Shown here: in pieces, positions 52,440 to 56,335 of the stretch
Position numbering within the stretch: position 1 is the first letter of the stretch
Layout of the letters: each line of letters opens with the position of its first letter
Assembly (NCBI RefSeq): GCF_005860775.1
Contig: NZ_VCHQ01000018.1
Coordinates: 1-56,335, forward strand
DNA length: 56,335 nucleotides
Direction: 5' to 3'
Source: Klebsiella indica
GTDB lineage: Bacteria; Pseudomonadota; Gammaproteobacteria; Enterobacterales; Enterobacteriaceae
Program-made: the position numbers and the translations under genes
Notes under the pieces: model-generated
The model's input: the letters and a program-made list of their open reading frames with translations, nothing else
What the model was told of the DNA's origin: nothing
The model's database searches: none

Positions 52440-52637
52440 GTGAATCTCAGAATACTTTTTATATCGACAGTCGTCGGTATCCTGGTTACGTACCTGGTTT
52501 TTCTGATATCAGATCTCGTTTTTGGTGTGGTTACGGATGATACCGAAACCATCGTTATTGCTTTATTTATCGGTAGCTGCGCGCATTTTCTGGTCCGTTA
52601 TTTCCTGAATAAGACGGAAAATAAGCCGAAATACTGA
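52440..52637 (+). CDS. Small two-span membrane protein in the fluoride operon
   Basis: I do not recognise this 65-residue protein. It starts at GTG 52440, 9 bases after a perfect GGAGG. Two hydrophobic helices can be seen (about residues 4-27, LRILFISTVVGILVTYLVF, and about 38-57, TIVIALFIGSCAHFLVRYF), joined by an acidic loop (VVTDDTETI), and a basic tail KTENKPKY. Its place between enolase and the mutase gene in the same orientation indicates the same transcript. It could help the Fluc channel or protect the membrane, but that is only a guess. Confidence 0.7.
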   Translation: MNLRILFISTVVGILVTYLVFLISDLVFGVVTDDTETIVIALFIGSCAHFLVRYFLNKTENKPKY

Positions 52638-52699
52638 ATATAGCGATAACAAATTTCAGTTAAATAACTGACGGTTGCCAATTACCACAGGTTTCTGAT

Positions 52700-53386
52700 A
52701 TGGGAAAAATTGTCTTACTCCGGCATGGAGAAAGTATCTGGAACCAGCAAAACCTTTTTACAGGCTGGACAGATGTTCCATTATCCCTGAAGGGAATGGA
52801 GGAAGCACGGCATGCTGCCAGGCTGATAAAACAGACGGGCATTGAAATAGATGCCGCCTTTACATCTGTTCTTAGCCGCGCTGTCTATTCCCTGTGGCTG
52901 GTGATGGAAACACTGGATCGGCTTTGGCTACCGGTGAACAAATCATGGCGCCTGAATGAACGCCATTATGGCGCTCTCCAGGGAATGAACAAAGATGAAG
53001 CCGCACATCGATTTGGCGAAAAGCTGGTTTATCATTGGCGCCGAAGTTACCACGGGATCCCGCCGCCATTGACTGGCGATCCGCGTCGCCTTCATCAGGA
53101 ACCACGTTATCGCCATATCGCGTTGTCAGACCTTCCCGGTGGAGAAAGTCTGGAAATGACCCAGCGCAGAGTGCTGCCCTACTGGCAACACGCCATCGCG
53201 CCGCGGGTGATCAGCGGTGAGAGCATATTACTGGTCGGCCACGCTAATATGCTCAGAGCATTGACCATGTTTCTCGAAAAAACGGATGAGAATGAGATTG
53301 TCGACCTGACTATCCCGACGGGGATCCCGGTCTTATATGAAATGAACGGAAGTAACATTATTGGTGGACGTAGCGCCCTGATCTGA
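52700..53386 (+). CDS. gpmA: 2,3-bisphosphoglycerate-dependent phosphoglycerate mutase, second copy
   Basis: It interconverts 3- and 2-phosphoglycerate, the step before enolase. The 228 residues have LLRHGESIWNQQNLFTGW (phospho-His about H9), LNERHYGALQGMNK (Glu and Arg of the active site), the WRRSYHG insertion and GHANMLRAL with the second catalytic His. The chain is about 22 residues shorter than E. coli GpmA (250) because the C-terminal tail, which covers the active site, is missing. It is cotranscribed with an enolase, so the pair can restore lower-glycolysis flux when fluoride blocks enolase. Confidence 0.9.
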   Translation: MGKIVLLRHGESIWNQQNLFTGWTDVPLSLKGMEEARHAARLIKQTGIEIDAAFTSVLSRAVYSLWLVMETLDRLWLPVNKSWRLNERHYGALQGMNKDEAAHRFGEKLVYHWRRSYHGIPPPLTGDPRRLHQEPRYRHIALSDLPGGESLEMTQRRVLPYWQHAIAPRVISGESILLVGHANMLRALTMFLEKTDENEIVDLTIPTGIPVLYEMNGSNIIGGRSALI

Positions 53387-53410
53387 GGCTCTTTTTGCTC
53401 GTGAGGTTGT

Positions 53411-53785
53411 ATGTACAAATCGTTATTTGCAGTTATTATTGGTGGTTCCATCGGTTGTGTAATCCGCTGGATTTTGTCAATGCGTTTTAATAGCGCATTT
53501 CCGAATCTCCCGCCGGGAACGTTGCTGGTTAATCTGATCGGTGGCTTTATTATTGGACTGGCACTGGCCTTTTTTATCAGACAACCGCAGCTTGACCCTT
53601 CATGGAAGTTTTTTATCACCACCGGATTGTGTGGCGGAATGACAACGTTTTCCACGTTTTCTGCTGAAGTCGTGGTGCTATTGCAGAATGGTAATTATTC
53701 GTGGGCTGTCATTTCGGTATTGACGCATGTTATCGGCTCATTACTGATGACCGCTGCCGGCTTTTTTGTTATGACCCTGATCTAA
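53411..53785 (+). CDS. crcB: Fluoride channel CrcB (Fluc)
   Basis: Fluc proteins are dimeric fluoride-selective channels that let fluoride leave the cytoplasm. The 124 residues contain four hydrophobic helices, with family motifs GGSIGCVIRW (about 11-20), GTLLVNLIGGFIIG (Asn lining the pore, about 36-49) and GLCGGMTTFSTFS (about 74-86, with the central Na+ site and Phe box). It has its own GTGAGG ribosome-binding site and is the last gene of the riboswitch operon. It converges with the MutS-like genes, with 48 bases and a weak 6-bp hairpin between. Confidence 0.96.
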   Translation: MYKSLFAVIIGGSIGCVIRWILSMRFNSAFPNLPPGTLLVNLIGGFIIGLALAFFIRQPQLDPSWKFFITTGLCGGMTTFSTFSAEVVVLLQNGNYSWAVISVLTHVIGSLLMTAAGFFVMTLI

Positions 53786-53833
53786 CTACGGCACCTCCGT
53801 ACGACAATTTCGCTGCGGAGGCTCCAGACGGGA

Positions 53834-55348
53834 TTAACTCACTGACGGCATATCCCGGGTAAATACTTCCTCGAACAGATCTTCACCATAGCTGGTATCC
53901 AGTGGTACCCCCTCTGTGAGCCTGAAGGTTCGTTCACCACCATCTCGTCTTTCGGCACACAAATAAATGGCATCCTGATGATGCTCCTTGTAGTAGGTAC
54001 AAGCAAATTCTGAACTGTGGGTGACCAAAAATAGTTTCACTTTACATTCTGCCAGCGCGGCCACAATCCCTCTGATAATATCAGCCCCTTCCCGGCTATT
54101 GGTTGCTGAAAAAGACTCATTGAACAGGACCAAATCATCCTTTTCGAGCAGATCGATAATATCGCGCATACGTCTGAGCTCTTCATCAAGTTTTCCGCTG
54201 ATCATATGACTGTCTTCTTCACATTTATAATGAGTAAAAATATGACGGCAAATATCGGTACAAAAAGATTCAGACGTAACAAACATGCCACTTTGCATCA
54301 TCACCTGAGCCAGGCCAAGACTCCGTAAGAAAGTCGATTTTCCGCCTTGATTAGCGCCGGTAATAATAAACGTATTTTTATTATCAGCCTTTAAAGTATT
54401 CGCAATAACTGTTTTATCAGCGGTCAACACCAGACAGATGTCATACAAGGAATCAAAAGACAGATAACGTTCACATTTATAAGCAGGAACCGGGAAACAC
54501 TGCGGAATATGACGCATATTTAATGTTTCCGACAAATTAATACAGGCTATATAGAATCCAAGTTCCGTGCGCAATGATTTAAAAAAGTTGAGCAAATGAG
54601 CTGTGGATTGCGCCATTGCTCTGGCAACCAGAACCAGTCCCTCATCCTGTAAATTACTCAGCGCCCTGAAACCATTTTCATCCCGTGGTGCTATCTGCAC
54701 CGTATAATGCTCAGGTTTTCTGACAAAAAGCCGCCTGAACCATCCTTTTTCTTGGCGATTAGGTTGCCTGAGCACATAGTCCTCTCCCCGATTGCCCTCA
54801 CCTGGACGTGCACTGATCAATATTCCTTTTTTGAAACTCATTTTTTTGAGATGTTCTTCTATCATTGCCAGATATTCTTCATTTAACTCCTGAATAATCA
54901 TCGCAAATAATCTGGCCATGCCAGTAGATGCGAAATGGGAAAGATTTGCTTCTGCTATGCACCTGACTTTTCGCAAACTGACCAGTAAATATCTGGTAAA
55001 GGAAATAGACTGATGAAGTACCGCCGAAGGATAATGCCCAAAAACGCCATAATGAAGATTATCTTTTTCCTTTGACAGACATTCAACCACCACGCTGTAA
55101 AAATCACGGATAATATCAGGATGACTCAGACAATCCTTCAGAATAGCCTGTCGGTATTCAATGTCTGGAACTTCGCATAACAATTGTGAGATAGCTTTTT
55201 TAACTACTGAATATAAAAAATCATCTCCCGCAGACAGTGACTGTAATAGAACATTAAGTTCAAGATCTTTCATCATGATATTGAAATGTTCAGGAAAACT
55301 ATCATCGACAATAAAATCCTTATTTTTATACATCAGATACGTTTTCAT
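53834..55348 (-). CDS. MutS-like ATPase, fluoride-cluster type
   Basis: A 504-residue protein whose C-terminal third is a MutS-type ABC ATPase domain: Walker A GANQGGKST (331-339, Lys337), signature-like HMISGKLDEELRRM (381-394), Walker B DLVLFNESFSATNS (405-418) and the H-loop VTHSSEF (His444). The N-terminal 300 residues are helical, like the lever and clamp region; there is no MutS mismatch-reading domain. The Asp of Walker B is Asn410. MutS-like genes are known to occur with fluoride riboswitches, but their role is unknown. Its ATG overlaps the stop of the upstream MutS-like gene (ATGA), so the two are translated together. Confidence 0.87.
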   Translation of the reverse strand: MKTYLMYKNKDFIVDDSFPEHFNIMMKDLELNVLLQSLSAGDDFLYSVVKKAISQLLCEVPDIEYRQAILKDCLSHPDIIRDFYSVVVECLSKEKDNLHYGVFGHYPSAVLHQSISFTRYLLVSLRKVRCIAEANLSHFASTGMARLFAMIIQELNEEYLAMIEEHLKKMSFKKGILISARPGEGNRGEDYVLRQPNRQEKGWFRRLFVRKPEHYTVQIAPRDENGFRALSNLQDEGLVLVARAMAQSTAHLLNFFKSLRTELGFYIACINLSETLNMRHIPQCFPVPAYKCERYLSFDSLYDICLVLTADKTVIANTLKADNKNTFIITGANQGGKSTFLRSLGLAQVMMQSGMFVTSESFCTDICRHIFTHYKCEEDSHMISGKLDEELRRMRDIIDLLEKDDLVLFNESFSATNSREGADIIRGIVAALAECKVKLFLVTHSSEFACTYYKEHHQDAIYLCAERRDGGERTFRLTEGVPLDTSYGEDLFEEVFTRDMPSVS

Positions 55349-56335
55349 GCATTTAACCTCGCTTTTATTTTTTCATATGTCAGCCCGTATTTCTGTACAA
55401 GCGTTACTGAACAGGCCTTACCATTGGCGGGTTGCTTAATAATTTTATAGGTACGCGTAGCTTTATCTTCATCCTCAACCGTACTCATCATGCTGACAAT
55501 GGCGCGATCGATAAGGGTGAGTTCATCGATAAATGTCACACAGACACAAAGCGCGTCCAGTCGCAAGATTTTTTCGATAATCTGGGTGCCTAGATATATT
55601 GCATCGTGCGAGGTAGTCGATGTAAAAATCTCATTCATAATAATGAGACTTTTTGCTGTAGCCTGGTCAAGGATGGCCTTTATACGAACCAAATCATCAT
55701 ATAATTTACCTCTAAGATTATGGATATCTTCACTTTTCTCAAAATGCGTAAAGATATGATCGATAAGATTTAAATGTGCTTCTTCTGCCGGAACATATAA
55801 ACCCAGTAACGCCAGATAATGAAGTTGACCGATCATTCTGGCGAATGTTGTTTTACCGCCCTGGTTGGGGCCAGAAACGACAATAATGCGTTCACGTCCC
55901 TGTAACCTAAAGCTATTACAGACCATACTGACCTTTTTCTCTATAAGAGTATTAGCAAGGGCCAGATCAAATGCCGTATTAGCAAAAACATCCTGATTAT
56001 GTTGATTAATCTGTGGAATGCAAAATGACAATCCTGCGACCTGAAACTTACGAATATATTCCACACTCGAAAGGTAAAACTGTATTTCACGTTCGAAAAC
56101 CTTTAGCACCACAGATTGGTAATTTTCATTAGATTTAATAAAGGCATCAAGTTCTTCAAATATAGTCGGAAAGAGTCTGGTGACACAATCCAGAATCCTC
56201 GCTTCAACATCATTCATGATGCCATCGTGACTTTTAAAGTCCACGTCTACGTTGACATTGCGCTGTTTGAATTTTGAGAAAACATTGAGAACTTGATCAC
56301 TGTAATTTGTTTCATTCGTATAATGCTCAACCGAT
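55345..56335 (-). CDS. Second MutS-like ATPase (partial, 5' end beyond window)
   Basis: The frame has no stop from 55345 to the window edge, so at least 329 residues are seen and the true start lies outside; a GTG at 56242-56244 is only an internal candidate. It has Walker A SGPNQGGKTTF, a signature-like segment HNLRGKLYDDLVRI and Walker B SLIIMNEIFTSTTSHDA. As in its partner the Walker B Asp is Asn, and here the usual His after Walker B is replaced by Phe (VTFIDEL). It may form a heterodimer with the downstream protein, each completing the other's ATP site. Confidence 0.85.
   Translation of the reverse strand, partial: SVEHYTNETNYSDQVLNVFSKFKQRNVNVDVDFKSHDGIMNDVEARILDCVTRLFPTIFEELDAFIKSNENYQSVVLKVFEREIQFYLSSVEYIRKFQVAGLSFCIPQINQHNQDVFANTAFDLALANTLIEKKVSMVCNSFRLQGRERIIVVSGPNQGGKTTFARMIGQLHYLALLGLYVPAEEAHLNLIDHIFTHFEKSEDIHNLRGKLYDDLVRIKAILDQATAKSLIIMNEIFTSTTSHDAIYLGTQIIEKILRLDALCVCVTFIDELTLIDRAIVSMMSTVEDEDKATRTYKIIKQPANGKACSVTLVQKYGLTYEKIKARLNA

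Noticed and set aside
53834-56335. Mismatch-repair MutS
   Set aside because: Both proteins lack the mismatch-binding and connector domains and have Asn in Walker B. Only the ATPase and helical lever region resemble MutS.

Overview
This window is chromosomal DNA from a member of the Enterobacteriaceae. From htpX to yecD the gene order is that of the Escherichia/Salmonella backbone (htpX-prc-proQ-msrC / yebS-yebT-rsmF-yebV-yebW / pphA ... sdsR ... yebY-copD-copC / holE-exoX / ptrB-yebE-yebG / purT / eda-edd-zwf / hexR-pykA ... lpxM-mepM-znuA / znuCB / ruvB-ruvA-ruvC-yebC-nudB-aspS / yecD). The proteins are clearly orthologous to the E. coli and Salmonella ones, but ProQ, YebG, NudB and AspS differ in linkers and tails. 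I therefore do not assign a genus; a Citrobacter/Enterobacter-like enteric is as plausible as Salmonella. I see no tRNA, rRNA, CRISPR array, IS element or phage gene. Two ERIC elements are present, one canonical (127 bp) and one degenerate.

Three stretches depart from the backbone. (1) 12036-13480 holds a VirK/YbjX-type DUF535 gene, a small membrane protein and a candidate small RNA with interleaved stem-loops, next to the conserved SdsR/RyeA sense-antisense RNA pair. (2) 28625-33861, between pykA and lpxM, is a C4-dicarboxylate/malate locus: a 2-hydroxycarboxylate transporter, divergent from an AEC-family carrier, a MaeA-like malic enzyme and a DcuR-like response regulator with no kinase beside it. 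A good CRP site lies in the divergent promoter region. (3) 45174 to the right end follows yecD, where the usual backbone genes are not seen.

The right-hand island has three parts. 45632-49363 is an AT-rich operon with a MalY/PatB-type C-S beta-lyase, an M20 amidohydrolase and a GPH-family transporter, which looks like uptake and breakdown of an N-acylated amino acid or cysteine conjugate. 49542-53785 is a fluoride-response operon. A promoter whose -35 box sits in a palindrome leads into a clear fluoride (crcB-class) riboswitch, followed by a family II inorganic pyrophosphatase, a UspA-like protein, a second enolase with an altered active-site loop, a 65-residue membrane protein, a second phosphoglycerate mutase and the fluoride channel CrcB/Fluc. 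The logic is to export fluoride and supply extra or altered copies of the enzymes fluoride poisons. 53834-56335 holds two overlapping MutS-like ATPase genes that converge on crcB; the upstream one runs off the window. Both have Asn in place of the Walker B Asp, and one also lacks the usual His after Walker B. This pair is the least explained part of the window.
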